The position numbers were made by a program, and so were the translations under genes. From NCBI GenBank assembly GCA_910578085.1, contig CAJTPM010000047.1, positions 1-23,002 of the forward strand: 23,002 bases of DNA. The letters run 5' to 3'. This document shows positions 1-12,300 of this stretch, in pieces. The notes under the pieces were generated by a model. It did no database searches. It was not told the origin of the DNA and saw only the letters and a program-made list of their open reading frames with translations. The DNA is from an uncultured Lachnospiraceae bacterium (GTDB lineage Bacteria; Bacillota; Clostridia; Lachnospirales; Lachnospiraceae). The stretch's first letter is position 1. Each line of letters opens with the position of its first letter.

Positions 1-360
1 TCCGGGTGGCTCTGAAGCGGGAAACTGGTGGCTCCCAAGGGGGATAATATTCATCCAGAGCAGTACGCCTGTCTTTTCGTAGGCTTTCGCCTCCTCCACC
101 GTATAGTGGATCTTTCCGCTTCTACCCTCCGCCTGCAGCGCCAGATTGTTCAGGCTCCAGGTGCAGGTCTGCGTCTCCGCCTTCCCACTTAAGGATGCGG
201 GTGTTGCCGTCGCAGTAAATGTTGTGAACTTTTTGTCCGTTCCCTCTTTCAGGATATCCTCTGCAACGCCTTTTCCGCCTGTTACCTTCACGGTTTCCGG
301 CTTTGCTCCCTTTCCGGTCATCGTATAGTCCAGGTTGAAGGTCTCCGCGCCGCCTTCCGG
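1..360 (-). other. Cna-B-like domain, cut by the window edge
   Basis: The frame encodes ETFNLDYTMTGKGAKP, then CTWSLNNLALQ, then KIHYTVEEAKAY. The WSLNNL and YTVEE pair matches the closing strands of Cna-B domains, which usually read W..NLP followed by YTV.E. The left edge of the window falls after this point, so later domains and any LPXTG-type anchor cannot be seen. Confidence 0.6.
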
Positions 361-3300
361 TTCATTCCCCGGATCTTTTGCGTTGTTCCGGTAGGTTCCG
401 GTCACTGCAAAAGCGACGCCGTATTCCTTATCCTGATCGTATATCGTCATGTTATTCCAGTTTTTCACAATGCTCTGGTCAATATAGTACAGACCCGCAT
501 TCCAGTTGCCGGATACATACGGTGTTGTCTGTATGTTCTTCGCTTCCGGAAGTGAAATCTCCTTATACAGACAAGCTGCTTCCAGCCTGGCCGGTCCGTC
601 TGTGCTGTCCTTTCCCGTTCCATAGTAAGGTTCTGCATAGTTGTAATTGCTGCTCCTGACAGAAGAACTGTCCAGGCTTGTGAGACTCAGTCTCTCAAAA
701 GAGATCGGCGTTACATTCGCTGTTCCCTTTTTCACATAATAGTCCCTGTCATCCTTCACCCCGTCATTGCTGGCATCGTTTTTAAATACTGCTGTATACG
801 TTCCCGGTGTAAGGTTTTCAAACTGGTATCTCCCGTTTTTGTCTGTCTTTACCGGTGCAACCTTATTTCCATATGCATCTGTCGCAGGTTCATATTTCCT
901 GCTATCGCCTTCGCCTGTCACCTCATATAATTCTACGTCAACCCCTGCCATCACTCTGTCATTGCTGGGATTTGTCGTTGTCCCCGCCACATACTTACCG
1001 TCATTGTCCTGATCCATCCACACAATACCGGATATGTAACGTCCTATCATTCTAATGAATGCATTGCCTGTAGGGATCGTATTGCCGTCACCGCCGACAC
1101 TGTAGAAGAAACTGTCGCCGTATACATTGTTTCCGCGCTGTATCTCTTCATTTTTCCCGACGATCATCCCGCCATCCCTGTCTCTTGGTGTCAGTACGGC
1201 CTTTACTGTAAATCCGCTCTTCACAGATACATGAGGTACTCTTATATAGAGAGCGCCGGCACTGTTTTTCTCATCTGTCTGAAGCATCGCCTTATACAGT
1301 ACAGGATCACTTTCTGCCAGTTTCTCAATATCGTACACAACTGTGTATCCTGAATCGTCAGACCTGTATTCTGAGAGCAGCGCTTCATCTCTCATATCAG
1401 CCCGCATCTCGTTTCTCACTTTCAGCTCATCGCTTCCGGCAGGTACCCGCTGCTCTGCCTTATACCGTAATTCTCCTCCATTCTCAGCTATGTAATCCAG
1501 ATAATCCTCTTCACTTGTGAAAGTGATCTCAAGCCTGGATACCCGGTATCCGCCCTGGAAATTCGTCTCCCGGCCATCTCCATTGTAAGGCAGAATATCC
1601 ACAAGTTCCACATTGACCGCCTCATTCTTTGCACTGTAATGCAGATTGTAGATCATATCGCTGCCCAGTTCTCCTAAAGGTGTATCGGTGGTAATATAGC
1701 CGCCGCTCTCTGTTGTTTTAACTATTTTGAACTTGCAGGCGTCGAAACTGCTCTTTGCCGCCATCTGGTTTTCTTTTCCGTAGATCGGCGTGATAAATGC
1801 CTTTACTTCCAGTGTTTCACCATTTTTTACTTCCCCGTCATCCGATAACGGATTCAGATCACCGATAAAGGTCTCAAAAAAGATCTCCGGAAGTTTTTTA
1901 TGGATATCCGTGATATCCGTATACAAATACAGTGATGTCGTGCCGTCCGCATTTTTCTTTTCCTCAAAGGACCATTCCAGTTCCCCTTCTCTGTAACCGC
2001 AGTTTTTGTCACTGTAGTCGATCCGAACGCTGCCCTTCTGATAGGCCAGTTTCTTCGGCAGCTTCAGCTCGATGGAGATTCCCGTGGAAAGGGAACCGGT
2101 GGAAACCAGATAGTGATCCCCCAGCCCGGCCGCTATGCCCATGGAAGGCTCTACTTCAAATTTCGCCACTCTTTCGCCATTGCTCACATTATAACTGTTC
2201 TTACGCGCCATACCAGAAGCTCCGCCGGAGCCTTCTATGAAATCTGCCACATAAATATTGATATCCGGTTCCAACGTATTGATCAACAGCGTATTGCCGC
2301 TCAGCCAGCCATTATGAGTTCCTGCTTTCTTTGCGCCTCCCACATACTGGGATTTGATGTAGCCGTCCCCATAAATTCCTCCGAATGCCGGCCGCAGTGT
2401 GGTCGCCTTTTCGGTTCCCTCCGGCGCCTTCTTTTCCACCTCAAAGTAAGCCTGGTAGCCCGGATCTGTGCTCGTAACCTGCCCTTTTCCGTTTACGCCT
2501 CCGTGATAGCAGGCATCTGTCAGTCCTTTGCCGTAAGCCGTCACACCATCTTTCACACCATAGGAAACATTTTCCCAGGTACTGGTATAGCGCAATGCAT
2601 CGAACTTCGCTCTCTCCTCCTCATTCTTGCTGTTATAGTACTTTGTAAAGTAATCCTTGTATACCGGTCTGTAGTTGCTCCAGAATCGTACATCATTGGT
2701 AGTACAGTAGGTATTGCCGGTCAGCTCAAAGTCGCTGCTCACCTGCATTCCCGCCCTTACTGTCACACTGCGCCCGTTACGGATACAGCAGTCCCGCAGC
2801 TCATACAGGATCGCCACGCACTTTCCGTTTTCCGGCCCGCCGAAATAGTCGTAAAGATCCTGCAGCGTTGCAAAATAGATCAGATTTTCCTCACGGCAGC
2901 TATCCATATCCGCCACACCGCCATCGTCATAGACCTTATCCACATCGCCGTCTTTCATTTCCACAGACTTCTTCTCCCAGTTTTCACCGTTTGGCTTTGC
3001 CGCATACAGAATGCTCAGTTTTGCATTCTTTGTCTTGGTGTTAGACCAGGAAGTCGCCGTCTCCGTGGTGGAGATCACAAAATTTCCGATCCCTTTGCTG
3101 TCAAAATTATAGTTCTTATTTATGACAGAAGCTGTACCTCCAAGAGGAGTATAGGCGTCCGCATCAAACTTCTGCAGGATATTCAATGCCGTCAGGTAGT
3201 TATACTCCACCTTGTTATCCGTCTGCGTATTGAAATCCTCCGGTCTGATGTAATGCTCTTTATCTTCCTCATCATCCGTCCTGATCGCCTTGCTGCCAAA

Positions 3301-6300
3301 GCGCATATCCCCGCCGATATAAACAGTGGACATAAGCGGCGTGGAGGCATTGCCCTCCTGCCCGGATAAAACTCCCTGGGTGGAAGTCATGAAATAATTG
3401 TTCTTGATGACGTTGTCCGCATTACCCGCCCCGCTCATCACGTAGGTGCCAAACTGGTTATCCGAGTAATTATCCTTGTAGAATACTTCTCCTGTGGCCA
3501 GACCTTCCTCCAGCTCATCCAGGCTATCTACGCCAAAGTACTTTTTCAGGTTATCCAAATCGTCCTTCCTACTACCGCTTACCGCAGGATTATGGGAGAT
3601 GCTCTCTGCCTTTGTTCCTGTTACGGCCGCCTCCATCATAATGGAAAGATAACCGTTTTCCGTGACTTTTTCCTCATCGATGGGGAAAAGTATCTGCACA
3701 TAACCCGCCGAAAAAGCCTTCACATAGGAATTCTTTAACACGCTTCCGATCACACCGGTCTGGGTGCCGTTTGCCGCATGGCTGGGATTGGCATCCCCAA
3801 AGTTCACGCTGTAGCCCGCAATTCTTGCGTGCACCACACTCTCCGTTATCCCTTCTCTGCTTACCCCTTCTTCCATTATCCAGCTTCCGCCGTTATAACA
3901 GCCAGTGTTTCCCCCTCTGCTATTATAGGGAGCCGCATTGTATGCATAATTGGTGGTGATCGTTATATCGTCCTCGTCGTTCCAGTTCATGTTCCGACTG
4001 TATGTAGTGCCATCCAGGGTCTTACCCAGATCGCCATTCTCATTCTCCTTATAGGCCCAGATATAAGGAGCCTCCACAACAGGGTTTTTGTTCTCATCCA
4101 GGATCGGCTCACCGTCCATATACAGGCCCCCCTTAAAGCGCAGGTCAAACTCCACGCCGTCCGCCGGCAGCTCAATTCCTTTCAGACCTTTCTCTGTGTT
4201 GTCATTGTACAGTTCTAAAGTAACGCCATACCCCAGCATCGTGCCGTACACCACATCCGGATTTGTCTCCATCTCTTTTTCGGAGACCTCAAGCCCTTTT
4301 TGCGTATCAAAGTAACTGGTGTAGGAAAGCGCAGAATTATAGTCCACTGTCACATTGTATTTTGCTGCGGCAGATACCGTGAGCCTGTCGCTCTCACAGC
4401 CTTTTTCCACCTCTTCGCTGCCTTCCATCCAGCATCTGAATTCCGGCTTAATGGTGTCTCCATCCTGCATACCGTAGATCTGGATCGTGATAGAGTCACC
4501 CCAGATACCTCCCTCCGCAAAGTTCGGCGTCAGATCCTGTTTCAGGGCATCCAGATCCCAGTAGCCCCGCATTACCCGGATGCTGTTCCCCTGTTCATCC
4601 AGTTCCGTTTCCATAATATAGTGGGTCATGCTGGAGAAGGCATCTTTTCCACCTGTCCAGAAATCCGCTTTGTCCGTATCTGCCGGCAGACGTACTTCCA
4701 GCCACAGTCTATAGTAATCATCCGGAGACATTTCCTCTTCTTCATGGAAATCATTCCCGGAGACATCTATATTTCCGATCGCCTCTTTCTTCTTCTGCAT
4801 GGTGACCGTAAACGGATAAGTCACTTTATCAAAGGTTCTTACCAGCGTATTCTCTCCACAGGAGTCATTGCCTGCAGTCCAGTCCGCTATCTGGTTCTGC
4901 TCATACAGTCCCAAACCGTTTCCGTGATCCCCTGCATACTTTGCATCGTCCCCTGTATATCTGATATAGGCAAGATCATCTTCTCCATAGGTCTCCTCCG
5001 ACAGTACCCAGAGATCCGGGTACAGTTCATGCATCCTGCCTGCCGTTTTCTCGCTCTCTTTCGTAGCACTGTCACTGTCCCAAAAACGCTCGCCCGTAAC
5101 CGTCTTCTCTGTTCCTTTATTCGTGCTCCTCGTCAGCGTCACGCTGCCCACTTCCAGATCCGTCAGCAGATTTGTTTTTGCGATCTCTGTCTCATAGTGA
5201 GCGGCCGTAAGATCCACATTGTAGGACATGGTGATATCTGCTATAATATACTGTCCTTCCCCGATCAGCTCTCCTAATCTCTGATAGCCTTCCTCGCCTT
5301 TCTGTTTGATATAGGCATCATCTTTCCATGCATTGTAATTTTCATTCCCCATGGATGCTGCATTGATCAGAGTCAGCTGTGGTACCACGCTGTTCTTTCC
5401 ATAATTAGGATCCGTGCCCTCATAGCGGGAATAAAAATCATTACCCGAAGCGCTCAGTTTGGAAAGATTGTCGTAAACGCCGCCTCCCATCAGCAGAAAT
5501 TTACATATCGCATTCGGATACTGGGCTACGCCGCCGCCCATCTGCGCGGTGTTCTTGCTGATCACGCCGTCAATCATATGGATCGTGCTGGTGCTTCGCT
5601 GGTAGATGCCGCCGCCGCGCACCGCACTGTTATTCATTATGGTCGTACCTTCACCGATATCCAGTCTGCCCACGTTAGCGTAAATACCGCCGCCGGCAGA
5701 CATGGTCACATCCGTGGTCTTTGCATTTGTTGTCCTGTTACTTGTAATATCCACATTTTTCAGGCTTACTCGGCCGTCATTGATGTAAATGCCACCGCCC
5801 CGTTCTCCGGCGCTGTTGTCACTTATCTCAACCGTATTATCTTTCTTTCCGATAATATTCAATGTGCCGCTGCTGATATAGACGCCGCCGCCATTATTCT
5901 TCGCCGTATTTTTTATGATCTTTCCGCCTGCGATCTGAGCCGTACCTCTCTTCACAAAGACCGCACCGTAATTTCCCGTGTTTTCTTCAATCACACCGCC
6001 CAGCATCTGGAACCTGCCGGCACCATTTCTCACTAACACCGCAGAACCGCAAGGCGCGCTGTTATGGTTCAGTGAACCTCCTTCCAGCACAAAAGTACCT
6101 GCTTCCACACAGACTGCCGCGCCGCCTTTTTCTCCGCTGTTGTCTCCGGTATTTGCGGTGGATCCATAACAGTCAGAGATCTGCCCGCTCTTCATCGTCA
6201 CATGGCCGCCGGAAAGAACACGGACACCGCCGCCGGCCTCCACACCGAAACCGGTGATCGTACCTGTAGTTGTGACACCCGGGTCTTTTTCATCCACAAT

Positions 6301-9300
6301 GGTCAGATTTCCCTGACAGGAGATGGCCGTGGAATGTCCTCTCAACGTTTTACCGTTTAAGTTAAGCACCACCGTCATCTCTCCCGGAATCGCCACATTC
6401 TCCACGGAATCCTTTACCATTCTGATCTCCGCAGTCTCCCCTTCTTCCAGGGTGACCGCACCACTTTGAATGGCATTCACCGCTGCCTGTACGGAAGTAA
6501 ACGGTGTTTCGCCGATCATGCAGACTGTCTCACCGTTATCATAGAGCAGGGTCAGGGCATAATATCTTGCAAGTTTCCCCTTGATCTCCGTGGTGATCGT
6601 CTCACTGGTCTTTTCATCGAACCAGCCGATGCCTCTGTGGCTTTCGTCCGTCGCATCAAACATATCTGCCGCCGGTAACAGACTCAGTCTGGAAGTTTTG
6701 CCATTCGCATAGTTTCCGTACACGTCCTGACCAAGACCTGCCGAATTATCATAGATCTTCCCCCCCGGAAGCAGCTGGAAATGCGTTGCGTCTAACGACT
6801 GAGCCACACCACCGCCCCAGCGCACCGCATGGTTTCCAGTGATCTCACCACCGGATATTTCTATACCTTCATCACAGCCTGCACCCACATGCAGGCCACC
6901 GCCGTCTGTGAGCGCTTCGTTACCGGTGATCTTACCACCGGTCATTTCAAGACTGGCGTTGCGGTGATTCCACACCGTATTGTTTTCAGTCCACCAGCCA
7001 GAGTAATTGAGAGAGATACCGCCGCCATAGTTCGCAGTATTTCCCGTAATTTCACCGCCGGTCATTTCAATATCCGCAACCTTTGCCCAGAGGCCGCCGC
7101 CACTGCCGCCTGCCGTATTGCCCCGCACAGATACTCCCTCACTGATCGATACGGTATGCCTGTTGCTGTAGGCTCCATCTGCAAAGATACCGCCGCCGCT
7201 GCCGCCTGCCGTATTATTCTCAATAACGGTATCCTGTCCCAGCACCAGATTCGTCCCGTTTGCCCCCCAGTTATCCATGTAGATACCGCCACCATGACCG
7301 GTAGTACTGTTGCCGGACACTACCGTGCCGATCAGATTCACTTTATTTTTCACCATATATCTCAGGTTAATACCGCCGCCATTACCATTGCTGCTTGTAT
7401 TTCCCGTAATCTCACAATGATCAAAGGTAAATTCTCTGTTATAATTGTTCGGCTGATACATATAAATTCCGCCGTAATTATTGCGGGCATGGTTATCCCG
7501 CACCTGCACATTCTTAAGATGCACAGGCCTGCCCGAATTCTGTTCCGAAATACTGAAGCCGCCCACATCTTTGGCACTGTTTCTGCAGATCTCGCTGTCA
7601 TACATTTCAATCCCGCCATTTATCCAAAGGCCGCCTGCATCGTTATAGCTTAATACCTGGTTATCATTAAATTCTGAATTTCTGATGGTGACTTTATCAC
7701 TGGCGATGCTGGCTCCCCCGCTGCCGCCGCCGTTTGTGGTATTGTGGTGAATATTCACCTTCGTCAACGACGCTTTTTTCGGAATATTGATACTGCTGTC
7801 ATAGATATAAAGGCCGCCGCCGCCACCGCCAAACGTCTGATTATAGCTGATCTCCATATCTTCCAGCTCGGTTTCACGGACATCTTTAATAAACAGACCA
7901 CCGCCGGATTTCGCACGGTTTCCGCTTATTTCCGTTCCTGTTATGGTGACTTTCAGAGGCATATATCCGCCGTTTGGCGTCTCAATACATACGCCGCCGC
8001 CATAGATGCCGCCTGTCCTGTTATCCGTGATCTTACAGTTTTCCATGGTGATCTGGCGAATACCATAATTTTTATTGTCATAACTGTTCTCAATATACAC
8101 GGAAACGCCGCCGCCATATTCTTTTGCACTGCACCCGGTCACTGTGCTGTTCTTCATCGTAAAATCGTATGCGTATCTCTGCCCGGAACGTTTCGCATAA
8201 ATGCCGCCGCCTCTCTCCGTGACAGAGCAGTTCTTAATCGTAACATGATCCAGATCGATTCCCCAATAACCGGTTGCATAGATACCGCCACCGTAGGTAC
8301 TACCCTGAAAACCGTCCAGTGTAACATGTTCCACCGCCAGCAGAGACACATTCTTTTCATCACCGCCGCCAGCCACACGGATACCTCTGGAAATGTCCAT
8401 ATCTTCACCGGGCATGATCGTCCCGTTTTTCACGGTCAGGCCTGCCCCATTCCGCACATAAAAAGTATAGTCTGATTTCACAGGCATCAACGTATGACCG
8501 CCCAGATCCACCGTGACTTTTAAACCATAAGGAATTTCAACGCTTTCCCTGTGGCCCTCTGCAAGCAGTTCAATGACAATATCTCTTCCACTGACAGGCG
8601 TCATCGTTCTCACATCCGCGATTGCCGCCGCGAAAGATGAATATTTCTTTATGATCTCCTCTCCGTCCTCATCTGTCTCACCGGTCCGGATCTGCCAGAT
8701 CTCTCCGGTCTCCAGTATCTCTGCAGAAGCCGCCAGATCATAAACACTGTTCTTTTTCCCCACGATATCGGCAGCCTTTTTGGGCTCATAGGACCTGTAA
8801 TCAAACCAGCAGACATAATCTTCCCCTTCTGTCCTCATATCTTCTACCTCGGGAAGCTCTGTAATATTGCTGTTTGCCACAAAATAGAGGTCGCTTGGAT
8901 GAATATCCGTCTCATTTCCATAGACAGCCGCATCCTCTGACAGTTTAAACCAGGCATTCTTATCACCCGCAGTCGTATTATAGTAAACGCCGCCGCCAAA
9001 ACCGTAAGCATGGTTGTCTGTAATCACAGCTGTTCCTGCCAGCGTGATCTTGCTGTACCCATTTGCCCAGAGCGCACCGCCGTTACCGGTGGCCGTATTG
9101 CCCTGTATTTTGCCGGATTCCATCGTAAAAGCAGTGTTTGACAGATAAAGTGCACCGCCATTCACACCCGTGTTTTCTTCGATAACCGTATCTCCCGAAA
9201 TCTTACAGGTACAATAATTCTCAAAGCAGAGAGCACCGCCGCCCCAGCTTCCATGGGTAGCCCTATTCCTGATAATCTTTCCATCCGTTATCTCAATCGT

Positions 9301-12300
9301 TGCGGCATTTCCATAAATAGCCCCTCTGTTCGCTGTATTATCCCGGATCTCACCACCGGTCATTCTGAACAGACCTCTGCTCATCCAGATACCTGCTCCA
9401 TCTGCTCCTGAGTTATTGTGATCTGAGATCACTCCACCTTCCATAAGAATCTCAATGTTTGAAGCAGTATTATTATATGTAGATATACCTCCGTTGTTTT
9501 TGCTGATCTGTCCGCCCAGCAGCACAAACCTGGCATCCGCATCCTTTGAGCCACCAAGCTCACGGTAATCGTATACCGTCACCCCACGCCCTGTGTTTTC
9601 CGTCACAAGGCCGTCCTTCATCGTCAGGGCACCATGTTTGCTCAGATAGATACCACCACCGTAGGTTGCCTCATTATTCTTTACCGCGCCGTTTTCAAGG
9701 ATCACTTCCCCGGCTATGTACATGCCACCGCCAAAAGTGCTGGTAGTCTTCCCGTCATAGCAGAGAATTGACTTTCCTTTTCCCTCCCGGATCGCACCGG
9801 TTCCCTCTTCACTGCTGTCCCGAACCGTCAGCTTTGCGCCTTCCTGCACTTCAATAACACTGCCAAGTTCTCCCTTCAGTGCATGCCCGTCTAATTCCAG
9901 CGTTACCGTAACACCCGCCGGGATCACCACGGTCTCGCGGTTATCTTTCAGCATGGTTATCACTTTATCCGCCGCTTTCTCTTCGCTGTTTTCAAGGGCA
10001 GTTACCGCCGCCTGCACGGAAGGATAGAGCACCTCGTCAACCTGCGCGATCCCCTCCTGTTTCTCATAGAAAGTATAGGCATAGGTCTCGCTCAATTTCT
10101 GGCTGGCCCCATCCTCGCCCTTTGTTCCATCTTCCTTCGTTATCACATGAATCTCTTTGAGGAATTCCCCATTGTCAATGGAACCCGTCAGCACCCTATC
10201 AGCTCCTGTCCCATTTTCATCCATCCAATAACTGTCCGAAGAGCCTCCTCCCATCTCATTTGCCGCACAGACTGCAATCTCCATTCTTTCTTTATAAACA
10301 TTGCCATCATAGCGGTAAGCGCAAGTCCCGTAAATATCCGTTCCTTTTCGTCTCGCCGTGTTATCTTTGATAATACCGCCCATCACTTCAAACTTTGTGA
10401 CGGAGGAGAATGCACAGACGCCGCCGCCATAGCCCGTATTAGTCCCTGTACCCAGGGCTGTATTGCCGGTAATCTCACCACCGGAAATAGTCACGCTTCC
10501 CCATTCCGCACCGACGCCGCCGCCGCTATTCCCGGCCGTATTGCCGGTGATTTTTGCAGTCCCGGATATTTTCAGGCGCTCACCGCCGCATTCGCCTCTC
10601 CATACATTCCATATACTGTAAGCATAGATACCGCCGCCGCTGCCTGCGGTACTTTTATTTCCGGTGACCTCTCCACCGCTCATCTCCAGGCAGCCACGGT
10701 AAATAGAGATACCGCCGCCACTTGCCGCAGATCTGTTATCCCGGATCGAACCGCCTGTCATATAACATCTGTAACCATAGTCCGTGGCAATACCACCGCC
10801 ACGCCCGGATGCCGTATTACCATGGATACTGCCGCCTGTGATCCGAAAACCTCTCCAGTTAAAGATACCGCCGCCCTGACTGGCAGTATTATCATATATA
10901 ACTCCACCGTTTATTGTCACAAACCCATCCACCGCAATGCCACCGCCATTGCTTCTGCTTTTATTTCCGTATATCTCAGCTCCTTCTTCCATGGTAAAAG
11001 CTGATGAATAAATACCGCCGCCGCTATTACTGCTGGTATTTTCACAGATCACTGCCGCATCAGACATCGTAAAGGCCCCGCTCCTTACGCCGCCGCCATC
11101 ACGCCCGCACGTATTACCATATATCTTACCACCGGTCATGGTAACAGTCCCCAGTTTCGCACCACCGCCGTCATATTTGGCTGTATTTCCATAGATCTCG
11201 CCGTCAGATATGGTAGTGACCGTGCTGCAGTAAATACCACCGCCGTGAGATTCCAGATTATTTACATCCACACTGTTCTCAAAGATCCTGCCTCCCTCCA
11301 GGAAAAATCCTTTCCCGCTTCCTGCAATATGGACGCCGCCGCCCTGACTGGCGCCACTGTTCGCTGTAATCTCCGCCTCCCCGGAAATCCTGACCTCCTC
11401 CGAATAGCTGCCAACATAAATACCGCCGCCGTAAAGTCCGGTCTGCACAATATCTTCCTGTCCCAGGCTGTTTTCCTTCACAGTACCGCCGCTCATAGTA
11501 AAACTGCTTCGGTAATTGTTCTCACTGGCAACCGCAACACCGCCGCCGCTTGTCAGCGCATGGTTTCCGCTGATCTCGCCGCCGGTCATGGTAAATATGC
11601 TGCTTCGATACAGATAGATACCGCCGCCGGCTGCTCCCTTCACGCTGTCCGCAGTGTTTCCCGTGATTTTATTGCCGGCAGTCATGGTAAACCGGGAACC
11701 CTGTCCCAGCCAGATACCGCCGCCGCTTCCTGCAGTAGCATGGTTTCCCTTTATTACTGCATTGCCATTCTCAGGCATGTTCATCTCTGCACTGTTTACA
11801 AAATACATGCCGCCGCCGATCTTCGCCGTATTTCCTTCTACTGTTACATTTTCCAGTGTGACTCCCTTTGCGGCGTTCTCCGTATAAATACCGCCGCCTT
11901 TTTCACTGGCGGTATTGTTCCTTACTGTCAGATTTCTATAACTGAAATGATCATCAGATGCCTTATTGAAAGCGATACCGCCGCCGCACTCCGCATGGTT
12001 ATTCTCCCATGTACCGCCTGCAAGCGTGGTGCCTGCCGCATCATAGGCAAACAGACCGCCGCCGTAATATTTTGCCGTATTACCTGTAAAAGAACCACCA
12101 TTTATTACACAGGTTCCCTTGTTCTCCACAAGAACACCTGCACCATTGCGTTCCACATTAAAATCTTTTATGGTACTGCCATTCATGGTAAGGTGGCCGC
12201 CATCACCCACCGTGATGCCGCGCACATCCTCCATGCCGCCGGGAGCAAGACCGCCATCTCCGTTTAACACCAGTTCACCGTAGACTGTGATCAGGCTCAT

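Noticed and set aside
2113..3369. 418-codon plus-strand open frame
   Set aside because: It is the exact codon-aligned antisense of the giant gene. It stays open because that gene uses few TTA, CTA and TCA codons. The product shows no domain or ribosome binding site.
4300..5277. 325-codon plus-strand open frame
   Set aside because: Codon-aligned antisense shadow of the giant gene, with no recognisable protein features.
11245..12267. 340-codon plus-strand open frame rich in NTAA-type repeats
   Set aside because: The repeats are the reverse complement of the GGG and GNTA codons of beta-helix module 1. The same applies to the plus-strand frames at 6829-7653, 7744-8475 and 10147-11004.
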